Below are positions 42,361-53,559 of a DNA stretch of 64,000 bases, piece by piece. The position numbers and the translations under genes are program-made. The stretch is from contig NW_024609857.1 in the NCBI RefSeq assembly GCF_016920785.2, forward strand, positions 135,091,094-135,155,093. Direction: 5' to 3'. Under the pieces are notes generated by a model. It made no database searches. It saw only the letters and a program-made list of their open reading frames with translations, and was not told where the DNA came from. Each line of letters begins with the position of its first letter. The stretch's first letter is position 1. The DNA comes from Ixodes scapularis. Its lineage: Eukaryota; Arthropoda; Arachnida; Ixodida; Ixodidae.

Positions 42361-45300
42361 TTAGGAAGTTTTAGGGAACCGTTCTTGCAGTTCCGATACG
42401 GTTCGATGGGCCCTCGGGTACGAACTGCATATGTGCGAGTGTTCTGCGGTAGCATATGCGCAGTTCGTACCGGAGGGCCCATCGTACTGTATCGGATGTG
42501 CGAAACAGGTTCACTAAAGCTGCGTATTGGACTTTTGTACGAAGATAATAGAGAGTTTTAGGGAACCGTTGTTGCAGTTCCGATACGGTTCGATGGGCCC
42601 TCGGGTACGAACTGCATATGTGCGAGTGTTCTGCGGTAGCATATGCGCAGTTCGTACCGGAGGGCCCATCGTACTGTATCGGATGTGCGAAACAGGTTCA
42701 CTAAAGCTGCGTATTGGACTTTTGTACGAAGATAATAGAGAGTTTTAGGGAACCGTTCTTGCAGTTCCGATACGGTTCGATGGGCCCTCGGGTACGAACT
42801 GCATATGTGCGAGTGTTCTGCGGTAGCATATGCGCAGTTCGTACCGGAGGGCCCATCGTACTGTATCGGATGTGCGAAACAGGTTCACTAAAGCTGCGTA
42901 TTGGACTTTTGTACGAAGATAATAGAGAGTTTTAGGGAACCGTTCTTGCAGTTCCGATACGGTTCGATGGGCCCTCGGGTACGAACTGCATATGTGCGAG
43001 TGTTCTGCGGTAGCATATGCGCAGTTCGTACCGGAGGGCCCATCGTACTGTATCGGATGTGCGAAACAGGTTCACTAAAGCTGCGTATTGGACTTTTGTA
43101 CGAAGATAATAGAGAGTTTTAGGGAACCGTTCTTGCAGTTCCGATACGGTTCGATGGGCCCTCGGGTACGAACTGCATATGTGCGAGTGTTCTGCGGTAG
43201 CATATGCGCAGTTCGTACCGGAGGGCCCATCGTACTGTATCGGATGTGCGAAACAGGTTCACTAAAGCTGCGTATTGGACTTTTGTACGAAGATAATAGA
43301 GAGTTTTAGGGAACCGTTCTTGCAGTTCCGATACGGTTCGATGGGCCCTCGGGTACGAACTGCATGTGTGCGAGTGTTCTGCGGTAGCATATGCGCAGTT
43401 CGTACCGGAGGGCCCATCGTACTGTATCGGATGTGCGAAACAGGTTCACTAAAGCTGCGTATTGGACTTTTGTACGAAGATAATAGAGAGTTTTAGGGAA
43501 CCGTTCTTGCAGTTCCGATACGGTTCGATGGGCCCTCGGGTACGAACTGCATATGTGCGAGTGTTCTGCGGTAGCATATGCGCAGTTCGTACCGGAGGGC
43601 CCATCGTACTGTATCGGATGTGCGAAACAGGTTCACTAAAGCTGCGTATTGGACTTTTGTACGAAGATAATAGAGAGTTTTAGGGAACCGTTCTTGCAGT
43701 TCCGATACGGTTCGATGGGCCCTCGGGTACGAACTGCATATGTGCGAGTGTTCTGCGGTAGCATATGCGCAGTTCGTACCGGAGGGCCCATCGTACTGTA
43801 TCGGATGTGCGAAACAGGTTCACTAAAGCTGCGTATTGGACTTTTGTACGAAGATAATAGAGAGTTTTAGGGAACCGTTCTTGCAGTTCCGATACGGTTC
43901 GATGGGCCCTCGGGTACGAACTGCATATGTGCGAGTGTTCTGCGGTAGCATATGCGCAGTTCGTACCGGAGGGCCCATCGTACTGTATCGGATGTGCGAA
44001 ACAGGTTCACTAAAGCTGCGTATTGGACTTTTGTACGAAGATAATAGAGAGTTTTAGGGAAACGTTCTTGCAGTTCCGATACGGTTCGATGGGCCCTCGG
44101 GTACGAACTGCATATGTGCGAGTGTTCTGCGGTAGCATATGCGCAGTTCGTACCGGAGGGCCCATCGTACTGTATCGGATGTGCGAAACAGGTTCACTAA
44201 AGCTGCGTATTGGACTTTTGTACGAAGATAATAGAGAGTTTTAGGGAACCGTTCTTGCAGTTCCGATACGGCTCGATGGGCCCTCGGGTACGAACTGCAT
44301 ATGTGCGAGTGTTCTGCGGTAGCATATGCGCAGTTCGTACCGGAGGGCCCATCGTACTGTATCGGATGTGCGAAACAGGTTCACTAAAGCTGCGTATTGG
44401 ACTTTTGTACGAAGATAATAGAGAGTTTTAGGGAACCGTTCTTGCAGTTCCGATACGGTTCGATGGGCCCTCGGGTACGAACTGCATATGTGCGAGTGTT
44501 CTGCGGTAGCATATGCGCAGTTCGTACCGGAGGGCCCATCGTACTGTATCGGATGTGCGAAACAGGTTCACTAAAGCTGCGTATTGGACTTTTGTACGAG
44601 GATAATAGAGAGTTTTAGGGAACCGTTCTTGCAGTTCCGATACGGTTCGATGGGCCCTCGGGTACGAACTGCATATGTGCGAGTGTTCTGCGGTAGCATA
44701 TGCGCAGTTCGTACCGGAGGGCCCATCGTACTGTATCGGATGTGCGAAACAGGTTCACTAAAGCTGCGTATTGGACTTTTGTACGAAGATAATAGAGAGT
44801 TTTAGGGAACCGTTCTTGCAGTTCCGATACGGTTCGATGGGCCCTCGGGTACGAACTGCATATGTGCGAGTGTTCTGCGGTAGCATATGCGCAGTTCGTA
44901 CCGGAGGGCCCATCGTACTGTATCGGATGTGCGAAACAGGTTCACTAAAGCTGCGTATTGGACTTTTGTACGAAGATAATAGAGAGTTTTAGGGAACCGT
45001 TCTTGCAGTTCCGATACGGTTCGATGGGCCCTCGGGTACGAACTGCATATGTGCGAGTGTTCTGCGGTAGCATATGCGCAGTTCGTACCGGAGGGCCCAT
45101 CGTACTGTATCGGATGTGCGAAACAGGTTCACTAAAGCTGCGTATTGGACTTTTGTACGAAGATAATAGAGAGTTTTAGGGAACCGTTCTTGCAGTTCCG
45201 ATACGGTTCGATGGGCCCTCGGGTACGAACTGCATATGTGCGAGTGTTCTGCGGTAGCATATGCGCAGTTCGTACCGGAGGGCCCATCGTACTGTATCGG

Positions 45301-47789
45301 ATGTGCGAAACAGGTTCACTAAAGCTGCGTATTGGACTTTTGTACGAAGATAATAGAGAGTTTTAGGGAACCGTTCTTGCAGTTCCGATACGGTTCGATG
45401 GGCCCTCGGGTACGAACTGCATATGTGCGAGTGTTCTGCGGTAGCATATGCGCAGTTCGTACCGGAGGGCCCATCGTACTGTATCGGATGTGCGAAACAG
45501 GTTCACTAAAGCTGCGTATTGGACTTTTGTACGAAGATAATTGAGAGTTTTAGGGAAACGTTCTTGCAGTTCCGATACGGTTCGATGGGCCCTCGGGTAC
45601 GAACTGCATATGTGCGAGTGTTCTGCGGTAGCATATGCGCAGTTCGTACCGGAGGGCCCATCGTACTGTATCGGATGTGCGAAACAGGTTCACTAAAGCT
45701 GCGTATTGGACTTTTGTACGAAGATAATAGAGAGTTTTAGGGAACCGTTCTTGCAGTTCCGATACGGCTCGATGGGCCCTCGGGTACGAACTGCATATGT
45801 GCGAGTGTTCTGCGGTAGCATATGCGCAGTTCGTACCGGAGGGCCCATCGTACTGTATCGGATGTGCGAAACAGGTTCACTAAAGCTGCGTATTGGACTT
45901 TTGTACGAAGATAATAGAGAGTTTTAGGGAACCGTTCTTGCAGTTCCGATACGGTTCGATGGGCCCTCGGGTACGAACTGCATATGTGCGAGTGTTCTGC
46001 GGTAGCATATGCGCAGTTCGTACCGGAGGGCCCATCGTACTGTATCGGATGTGCGAAACAGGTTCACTAAAGCTGCGTATTGGACTTTTGTACGAGGATA
46101 ATAGAGAGTTTTAGGGAACCGTTCTTGCAGTTCCGATACGGTTCGATGGGCCCTCGGGTACGAACTGCATATGTGCGAGTGTTCTGCGGTAGCATATGCG
46201 CAGTTCGTACCGGAGGGCCCATCGTACTGTATCGGATGTGCGAAACAGGTTCACTAAAGCTGCGTATTGGACTTTTGTACGAAGATAATAGAGAGTTTTA
46301 GGGAACCGTTCTTGCAGTTCCGATACGGTTCGATGGGCCCTCGGGTACGAACTGCATATGTGCGAGTGTTCTGCGGTAGCATATGCGCAGTTCGTACCGG
46401 AGGGCCCATCGTACTGTATCGGATGTGCGAAACAGGTTCACTAAAGCTGCGTATTGGACTTTTGTACGAAGATAATAGAGAGTTTTAGGGAACCGTTCTT
46501 GCAGTTCCGATACGGTTCGATGGGCCCTCGGGTACGAACTGCATATGTGCGAGTGTTCTGCGGTAGCATATGCGCAGTTCGTACCGGAGGGCCCATCGTA
46601 CTGTATCGGATGTGCGAAACAGGTTCACTAAAGCTGCGTATTGGACTTTTGTACGAAGATAATAGAGAGTTTTAGGGAACCGTTCTTGCAGTTCCGATAC
46701 GGTTCGATGGGCCCTCGGGTACGAACTGCATATGTGCGAGTGTTCTGCGGTAGCATATGCGCAGTTCGTACCGGAGGGCCCATCGTACTGTATCGGATGT
46801 GCGAAACAGGTTCACTAAAGCTGCGTATTGGACTTTTGTACGAAGATAATAGAGAGTTTTAGGGAACCGTTCTTGCAGTTCCGATACGGTTCGATGGGCC
46901 CTCGGGTACGAACTGCATATGTGCGAGTGTTCTGCGGTAGCATATGCGCAGTTCGTACCGGAGGGCCCATCGTACTGTATCGGATGTGCGAAACAGGTTC
47001 ACTAAAGCTGCGTATTGGACTTTTGTACGAAGATAATAGAGAGTTTTAGGGAACCGTTCTTGCAGTTCCGATACGGTTCGATGGGCCCTCGGGTACGAAC
47101 TGCATATGTGCGAGTGTTCTGCGGTAGCATATGCGCAGTTCGTACCGGAGGGCCCATCGTACTGTATCGGATGTGCGAAACAGGTTCACTAAAGCTGCGT
47201 ATTGGACTTTTGTACGAAGATAATAGAGAGTTTTAGGGAACCGTTCTTGCAGTTCCGATACGGTTCGATGGGCCCTCGGGTACGAACTGCATATGTGCGA
47301 GTGTTCTGCGGTAGCATATGCGCAGTTCGTACCGGAGGGCCCATCGTACTGTATCGGATGTGCGAAACAGGTTCACTAAAGCTGCGTATTGGACTTTTGT
47401 ACGAAGATAATAGAGAGTTTTAGGGAACCGTTCTTGCAGTTTCGATACGGTTCGATGGGCCCTCGGGTACGAACTGCCTATGTGCGAGTGTTCTGCGGTA
47501 GCATATGCGCAGTTCGTACCGGAGGGCCCATCGTACTGTATCGGATGTGCGAAACAGGTTCACTAAAGCTGCGTATTGGACTTTTGTACGAAGATAATAG
47601 AGAGTTTTAGGGAACCGTTCTTGCAGTTCCGATACGGTTCGATGGGCCCTCGGGTACGAACTGCATATGTGCGAGTGTTCTGCGGTAGCATATGCGCAGT
47701 TCGTACCGGAGGGCCCATCGTACTGTATCGGATGTGCGAAACAGGTTCACTAAAGCTGCGTATTGGACTTTTGTACGAAGATAATAGAG
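42361..47789. repeat. 187-bp tandem array, 29 monomers, derived from a foldback MITE
   Basis: The word AGTTTTAGGG recurs every 187 bp from 42367 to 47790, giving exactly 29 full monomers that differ at only a few bases. Each monomer contains two 67-nt arms (first unit: 42370-42436 and 42452-42518) that are reverse complements at 54 of 67 positions, counted by eye, around a 15-nt loop, plus a 38-bp linker. The arms share GATGGGCCCTC, GGTACGAACTGC and GATAC with dispersed MITE copies. Each unit also holds a 73-codon frame with a TTG start; because 187 is not a multiple of three and the frame spans a hairpin, it is not a gene. No centromeric or other role can be inferred from this sequence alone. 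Confidence 0.97.
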
Positions 47790-47940
47790 AGTTTTAGGGA
47801 ACCGTTCTTGCACATCCCACAGGGTACGACGGGCCCTCCGGCACGAGCTGCGCATATTCGACTCTTTAATGGTACCGTATGGGATGTGCAAACCGTACCG
47901 TATGGGATGTGCAAAAACGGTTCTCTAAAACTCTCTAATA
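47782..47940. mobile_element. MITE copy at the right edge of the array (TA target type)
   Basis: The left terminus TA-GAGAGTTTTAGGGAACCG and the right terminus, reverse-complemented, TA-GAGAGTTTTAGAGAACCG begin inverted repeats that continue GTT(C/T)TTGCACATCCCA. The body contains CGGGCCCTCCGGCACGAGCTG. TA on both sides fits a Tc1/mariner-like target site. Unlike the array units, its right terminus is intact, so it is closer to the ancestral transposon. The left terminus coincides with the start of what would be monomer 30. Confidence 0.8.
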
Positions 47941-47944
47941 GTAC

Positions 47945-48300
47945 CGGTACGTGGACACCGTTCGCCTGTCTATATGAAGTGTCGCTGATAATGTACCAGC
48001 GTCGGCTACATTTTTTTTAACTGGCGACAAGTAAGCCCATGTCGGCGGCCGATATCAGATAGCGGGTGAAAGGTAGCCCGTACCGGCGATCGGTATAACT
48101 TTGGAGGTGGCCGGTACGTGTATATTTGAGACCAGTATGAACATGTCTAGACTGGTCTAAGGTTATACACGATATTTGTGGTGGCTTATGTCAGAGTCAA
48201 CTTTTCTACTGACATCCCCTGTCTTTTGACGGCTCTTTGCATACACACTAGGTACTAGACTATGAAGTCGAGAAGGGTGTATCTTAACTTATAAGTGTTC
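47945..48300. other. Unassigned DNA between array and gene
   Basis: A short GC-richer stretch with GACCAGT..ACTGGTC inverted words near 48131-48157. No TATA or initiator could be tied confidently to the exon that follows. Confidence 0.4.
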
Positions 48301-48308
48301 GTTTTCAG

Positions 48309-48466
48309 AAGTTACAGTTCAAAAGTTTTGGGAACTATGGACTCCCAAGCCGTGAGGGCTGCTTACAAAGAAAACTTTCCCCCACGGGCGTTTATGGAGA
48401 TGTATGGCCATTTCAAAGGAGAAGTTTCTGCTTTCCGTAAAGAACTTCATGATATATTTCGATCAG
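48309..48466 (+). CDS. NNMT-like methyltransferase, first coding exon (gene 2)
   Basis: After an acceptor-like TTCGTTTTCAG (48308) come 28 bases of 5' UTR and an ATG at 48337. It encodes 43 residues, MDSQAVRAAYKENFPPRAFM through HFKGEVSAFRKELHDIFRS, and stops one base into a codon at the donor CAG|GTAAAT. NNMT/PNMT enzymes begin with this Y-x-x-x-F-x-P-x-x-[YF]-[LM] region, which closes over the substrate. The phase (one base, G) fits the exon at 4095, which starts by completing a GAT codon, so both belong to one gene family. The remaining exons of gene 2 are not found before 64000. Its intron would contain the LINEs at 53-60 kb, or the exon is an orphan. Confidence 0.75.
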
Positions 48467-49198
48467 GTAAATGGCATTTTGCATTTAGTCTGCGAATTTT
48501 CCTACGTTCCAGAGTTGCACCTAGCAAGCTTACCGAGTGGGGAACATGTAAATGTGTTGGCTGTTTTGTGTGTTAATATATGTGTGCGCACGCTGCATGT
48601 AGGCGTCAAGTTAGCAAAGAGCGTTTATTACGTCGTGACCGTTGTCTGTTGGCGTGCTGCGACCGCACCGCGACGTTGAGAGAGAACATGGTCCATTTGT
48701 TTTCGCGACGTGGGGTGCCAATGCGAGAGGTTCACAAGACGGCGGGTTCATGAAGTTGAAAAACCGTCAGCTGATTTGTCGCTTAATATTCGGTGCATGG
48801 TCTTCAAGCAACGCGTGGAGGTGAGCTACAAAGTCTTGCTGAAGCGGAAGCCGCTTATATCACGGAATGTTAGGGTATGAAGCATGACTTTAGATCTTTA
48901 TGTACAGCAGTATGTACAGCAGTATGTACAGCAGAAGCTAAGTATGCTTTTTGTATCAACGTTGTACTTCGTTACGCCTAATAGGACATTGCTATGAAGA
49001 TGGCGAACGTACGCACCTAACGCGCGAACAGGCGTCGTGCTTGCAAGATGGCGGTGCGCACCCACTTATGGGCATCTTGCGCGGCCATCCTGATGTGGCC
49101 ATGCCGGCTTTGCTTGAAGAGCGCCAACGCCGCTCCAGCGGTTTTTTACTTACCGTCCTTATGATTAATGGCACCAATGGAGTATAGTCAAAGTGGCA
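48467..49198. other. Intron-like DNA
   Basis: Probably the first intron of gene 2. It holds three copies of the 12-bp unit TATGTACAGCAG (48900-48935) and two AAGATGGCG words. No exon recognised. Confidence 0.5.
48900..48935. repeat. TATGTACAGCAG x3 tandem repeat
   Basis: Three exact 12-bp copies are visible directly. Confidence 0.9.
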
Positions 49199-49199
49199 C

Positions 49200-49560
49200 G
49201 TCTGGCGTTGACCGTTGAGTGACGACGCTATGAAAACGTAAGACCACCCAGGCAGCACATACACGTCAAGAAAACGTCGAAAGAACGTCGAAGACTTCTG
49301 TAACGTGATGTCGTACAACGTCGAAGGCACAGATGTTACCTTCCTTCGACGTCGATGAAACCTTTAAATGTCCGCGAGAAAAGGTGCACAGAAGGTTGTG
49401 AAAACGTTCCCAATGACGTTTGTCACACGTCACATGCACGTCTCAGTGGGCCGTCGCGTCCTCCTTCGACGTTTGTGATACGTGTGTTTACGACATCCGG
49501 ACTACCGACGACGTTTATAGAACGTCGAGAAACCATTCCAAATTTTGTTCGCTAGGCGTT
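49200..49560. repeat. ACGT-rich block (left)
   Basis: About 15 ACGT tetramers in 360 bp, mostly as AACGTCGA or ACGTTT, where chance would give one or two. It begins with CCCAGGCAGCACA. Similar density recurs at 51660-52265, so the two may be subterminal ends of one decayed DNA transposon. Confidence 0.5.
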
Positions 49561-51659
49561 GTGGGGAAAACGTTGTGTCCACCTCCCCCCCCCCTCCCCC
49601 CCGCCCACACACTCAAAGAAACAAAGATTTACTTTGTGAGTATTATTGCAAATGCAAGTTGCTCTCATGCAAGTACGAAGAAAATAACTAAAACACAGGT
49701 TTGGTACGATTTGTTTATTGTAGCATTTTCAGAGACGAGATGCACTATAGAGCGCCGCCAAATGACGTCCCTGGATGTGGTAGCCAGAAGTATATAGAAC
49801 AAACAAATTCACGTAAAGAAATGAACAAGGGACGATGACCCGCTGCACGGAATGTTCCACCGCTTACCTTGTTCTGCTTCTGATTAATCCGCTGACGCGC
49901 GTGCTTTACCCACCCCTCTGCACGTGGCTGGTACTCTCGCTGCGTGCACGGGAATGGTTTGAGAAGTTGGATCCCGTCCGCTGGGCGTTTTTGACTGGGA
50001 TCGTCGGAGGCGTCTGACGGGCCTTGATCGAAGACTGGACTTTACGCGGCATTATCTGCACTGCCCCTTCTTTTCTGGGGGGGCGTCATTCATATCCTCA
50101 CAGGCACCTTGATCCGAGCAGTAATACGATTCAACGTGTGAAGCGTCATGGCCTTGAAAAAGCTCCGCGAGCCGTGACTGAACACGACGGCGTTTTTGGC
50201 GATCACCGACTTCTTTATAGGGGCTACTTGAGCGACTCAGTCTGGACAGCATTAAAGAGAAATCGAATCGTAGCACTTCCACTGTATGCAGACTGGAAGA
50301 AATCACGGCGACATAGCAGCCTACCTCGTAGACCCCGTAAACGTGAAGGCCGGTCCTAGTGACTGACTTTCGGAAAAAAGCTGGACCGGGTGATACCCAG
50401 AGCTGTTGTGTCTGGGCCAGCGGAGAATTCAGTGAAATATTTTGGTAACCCGGAACCCGGATATTTTGGGTTCCGTGCACCTGAACTAACGCTTGTCGAT
50501 TGTTCGTCGCCACTATCTTCTCCCACCTTTTTCTGGCCCTCTTCTTGCCCATTTTCCCGACGCATTGCATGGGGCTCTATGGAGATGCCACTGGCATGTC
50601 CCCTGCCCGCCTTCCCCCTCTCTCTCGCGCCGCGTTGACGCCGGCTTTTTTTTTTTTTTTGACGACACGAAGGAGCGGGCTAGACTTGAACGCTTTTTGG
50701 ACCGCGATCATCTGGACCATTCAACGGTTGGAACTGTTGACAGTATCTACCAGATTTCGTCATTGCCGGGCATTTTATTTTTTAGAGTAGTGTTCAAAAA
50801 TGCGCAAGTGTGCAGTGAAATTGTGCTCCCATATAATGTGTGCCGCCGTGCGATTTTCGTTGGGGTACGTCATCAGTGCCAAAGAAAGCAAGATCTGTTT
50901 TGAGAGTCACGTAACAAGACTGCGCACCGGTCTACCGAAAGCGCTAATGTGCTGATGTGCTGAAAGTTGGTGTTGTGGATGAACTGTGATGTGGATGCGA
51001 ATTTTCTGTTTGTGCGCAAGTGAGGTAACAAAACACGAAGAGAAATAGCCGAACCTTAAAGCAATGCCAGGTGGTCGCGGAGCAGTAGGCATGCTCCTAG
51101 GAAATGATGCATGCCTGAAATGACCTGGAGAGGGGATAGTGTGGCGACGCGCCTGTGGCGCGTACCGGGACCTAGGCAAGACGACAAAGAGCGTGCAAAA
51201 AACAAGAATGACACAATTCGATCCGTTCTAGACGCCATGGGCTTCACTTCCATTGGCTTGACTTCGCAAATTAAAACCATAACAATATTTTAAACAAACC
51301 AAAACTATAACAAACACATGTAAAAAGAATGATATTGCCAACATGCCTTCATATTATTTCTTTCCCTTCAGTGCACATTGAGTTTTGTATACGACCTCCC
51401 TAGCGTAATACCATGTGCAATTAATAGTATATTGAAATAAATAAATTAATGTATAAATAAATAAATTTCTCAAGCTCTCAAAAATTAAGTTTTGCTTGCG
51501 TATCATGAGCAGTGTCACCTTGACCACAGCTATAATTAAGCTTTTGACAGTGAATGCGTATTATACGTGATTCTGCGGCTGTAGATGGAGCTGGAAAAGC
51601 TAAAAAAAACACAAAACAAAAGTTGTGGCATGACATCACCAGGGCGTCAATGACAGGAC
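49561..51659. other. Unassigned DNA between ACGT-rich blocks
   Basis: Contains C-runs (49584-49600) and a T-run (50646-50660). The longest frame is 172 codons on the minus strand (50570-50052), basic and with no motif I know. At 50791-50890 a short frame reads MRKCAVKLCSH, faintly like a THAP start, but the rest of the domain is not there. Confidence 0.4.
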
Positions 51660-52265
51660 AAAAATGGAACGTAATTTAAATATGTCCTCAACGTTCAACA
51701 AAACATCAGCGGCCGACGTTGCCAGTACGTCCTGTATGACGTTTACGACAGTTAGGTGTGAACGGGACGTCGCTGAAGCGTCCCAAACGGGACAATATAT
51801 TGTAACGTCACTATGGACTCTAGCTGCGTTTTTTTATGTTTATTCTACTTGGCTAGCAGCCCACGCGAGAATTTTCAGCCGTCAGTATCGATTTTCGCGA
51901 CGATTTGATGTCTTGCTGTCGCTTGACAGCTTGACACCAAACATGACGCCACGTACGCACGAGACGTGGCGTTAGGTCACTTAACGTGACAATGTGGCGT
52001 CACGTTGTCGCTTGATGCCCTAATGTCAAGTGACGTTACAATGACACATTATAGAGCGTCACCACCTACCCCAATTTTTTACTCGCTTAATTAAATTATC
52101 TGACGTAATGTAACCAATTAATTACAGCAGTTCACGTCAGGTTGCACTGTAATGTCACGGTGTCTCGTGAAATCATGGTGTTAAGTGACTTTACAATGCT
52201 GCGTAATCAAGTAAACTGACTTGACGTATCACTACTGCGTCACACTGTCACGTGATGTCAAAGAA
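51660..52265. repeat. ACGT-rich block (right)
   Basis: About 16 ACGT tetramers in 600 bp, mostly within TGACGT, AACGTCAC or CACGT words, including many TCACGTGA-like sites. It is related in style to 49200-49560. Confidence 0.45.
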
Positions 52266-52795
52266 GGTTTATAAATTTTATGCTACACATTTAGAGCGAA
52301 TTTGGGGAGACGTTATCGAAGCTACATGCCACGAACATGAAATCGCCAAGGTTGACCGCATAAAAGCAATGGGTTTCAAAACGTGCTTTTTTTCGCATAT
52401 TACTTTTTATTTTATCAGGATGAGTCTAAAAAGTGAGAATGTGTAGAAGCGCATCATAGATGTTTCATAGAGGTCGTAATTAGCTATAAAAAATCATTAA
52501 AAAATGATGCGAGGTGAGTAGGGTGAAGCAGGAACACATATGTGCAGGAGAAACGTTCCTGTTTTCTAGGAAAATAACAATATGTGTATATATTTTTTAA
52601 ACGATAGCTGGCTATTTGTGTGTAACCGTTAGTGGTTTGATTTAGGTAAAAATCCGAAAGGGAAAATTTGGGTTTGTTACGTGCCAAACCAAAGACGATA
52701 ATCTGGCGCGCCCCAGCGGAGAACATAGGATTACTTTGGACCATCAGGGGATCTTTTGACATGCAACCGAAAGCTCGGTTACATGGCGCCTTCTT
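52266..52795. other. Unassigned AT-rich DNA
   Basis: No gene or repeat recognised. Confidence 0.4.
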
Positions 52796-52915
52796 TGCGA
52801 TAAGCCTCCTTCAGATTGCGGGCACCTCGCCCAGGATTCGAGCCCGCCACCTGGGAATCCGTAAGTCGGAGAGTTGCCTCGAAGCTACCGAGGCGGCTGA
52901 TTGAGTTCCCTTCAG
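52796..52915 (-). mobile_element. tRNA-derived SINE
   Basis: On the minus strand, GCCTCGGTAGCTTCGAGGCA (A-box region) is followed about 35 bp later by GGGCTCGAATCCTGGGCGAGG (B box, GGCTCGAATCC). The outer GCCTCG..CGAGG can pair like an acceptor stem, but the anticodon stem-loop is malformed (5-nt loop), so it is a SINE head and not a functional tRNA gene. It resembles the Ruka-type tick SINEs more closely than the copy at 8010. Confidence 0.6.
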
Positions 52916-53011
52916 CATAAATACCTGGACGTAAAGGTAGTCCTGTATGCAGTACGCGCAATATGACAGGAGTGATAGTACGTCTCTATATAATATTGAT
53001 CACTTCCAATC

Positions 53012-53034
53012 TATATATATATATATATATATAT
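53012..53034. repeat. (TA)n microsatellite at LINE 5' boundary
   Basis: Eleven TA units immediately before the GC-rich LINE 5' end. This may be the insertion target. Confidence 0.9.
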
Positions 53035-53559
53035 TGTCCCCGCACGGGGGCACCTGTGAAAGCAGGTGTTTGGAGAGTGGCGTCTCCACGGGCCCCAAGC
53101 CATGCGGGTTCGCCCGCCCACGTCTGGCTGCGCGTGGCTTTCCCGTGTCCGGGGAAAAGGGAATCCTGGTGGTTGAGCCGAGCCCGGGGTAGGTTTGGAC
53201 CCTTCGGGGCCCCCGGGTGAGGCAATACACCACCTCGCTCCCGCTTCTTGTAGACGGGAGTCCTGGTAAGGCCCGGCCAGGAGGATTCAGTCTAGTCGCC
53301 ACTCCTACTATCCCCTCCCTATCTTTCTCTTTTCTATACTGTGCTTTTATTCATTTTCACCTTTTTTGGCGGCAAGGGCTAACCTTGGGTGGCGATAGAC
53401 CCCTGGTCTGGATCCACACTAGGTTATAGTGCCTGGGCAGCACTGGTAGTGTAATGTTATCAGCAAAGCCATATTTGTTATGGCACATTGCCTACCCCCG
53501 TGTTGGGCTCCCTGGTGGGTGGTGCACCCGGGGCACCGAAAATCTCTGCCATCTCTATG

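Noticed and set aside
42361..47789. CRISPR array
   Set aside because: The whole 187-bp unit is conserved with no variable spacers, and the context is eukaryotic.
42358..47797. Thirty near-identical 70-73-codon open frames in tandem
   Set aside because: They start with TTG except the first, cross a hairpin, shift frame every 187 bp, and exist only because the DNA unit is repeated. They are not a gene family.
49835..50017. Membrane-protein-like 60-codon frame
   Set aside because: It is hydrophobic and has one good start, but there is no family match and no supporting splice sites.
50052..50570. 172-codon minus-strand frame
   Set aside because: No motif or homologous domain was recognised, and overlapping frames of similar length exist. 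Kept only as a note.
50791..50890. THAP-domain start (MRKCAVKLC)
   Set aside because: The Cys pair is there, but the later Trp, Cys-His and AVPTIF-type residues are not visible.
52796..52915. Functional tRNA gene on the minus strand
   Set aside because: The A and B boxes are recognisable, but the anticodon arm has a 5-nt loop and the acceptor stem is imperfect. A SINE head is the better reading.
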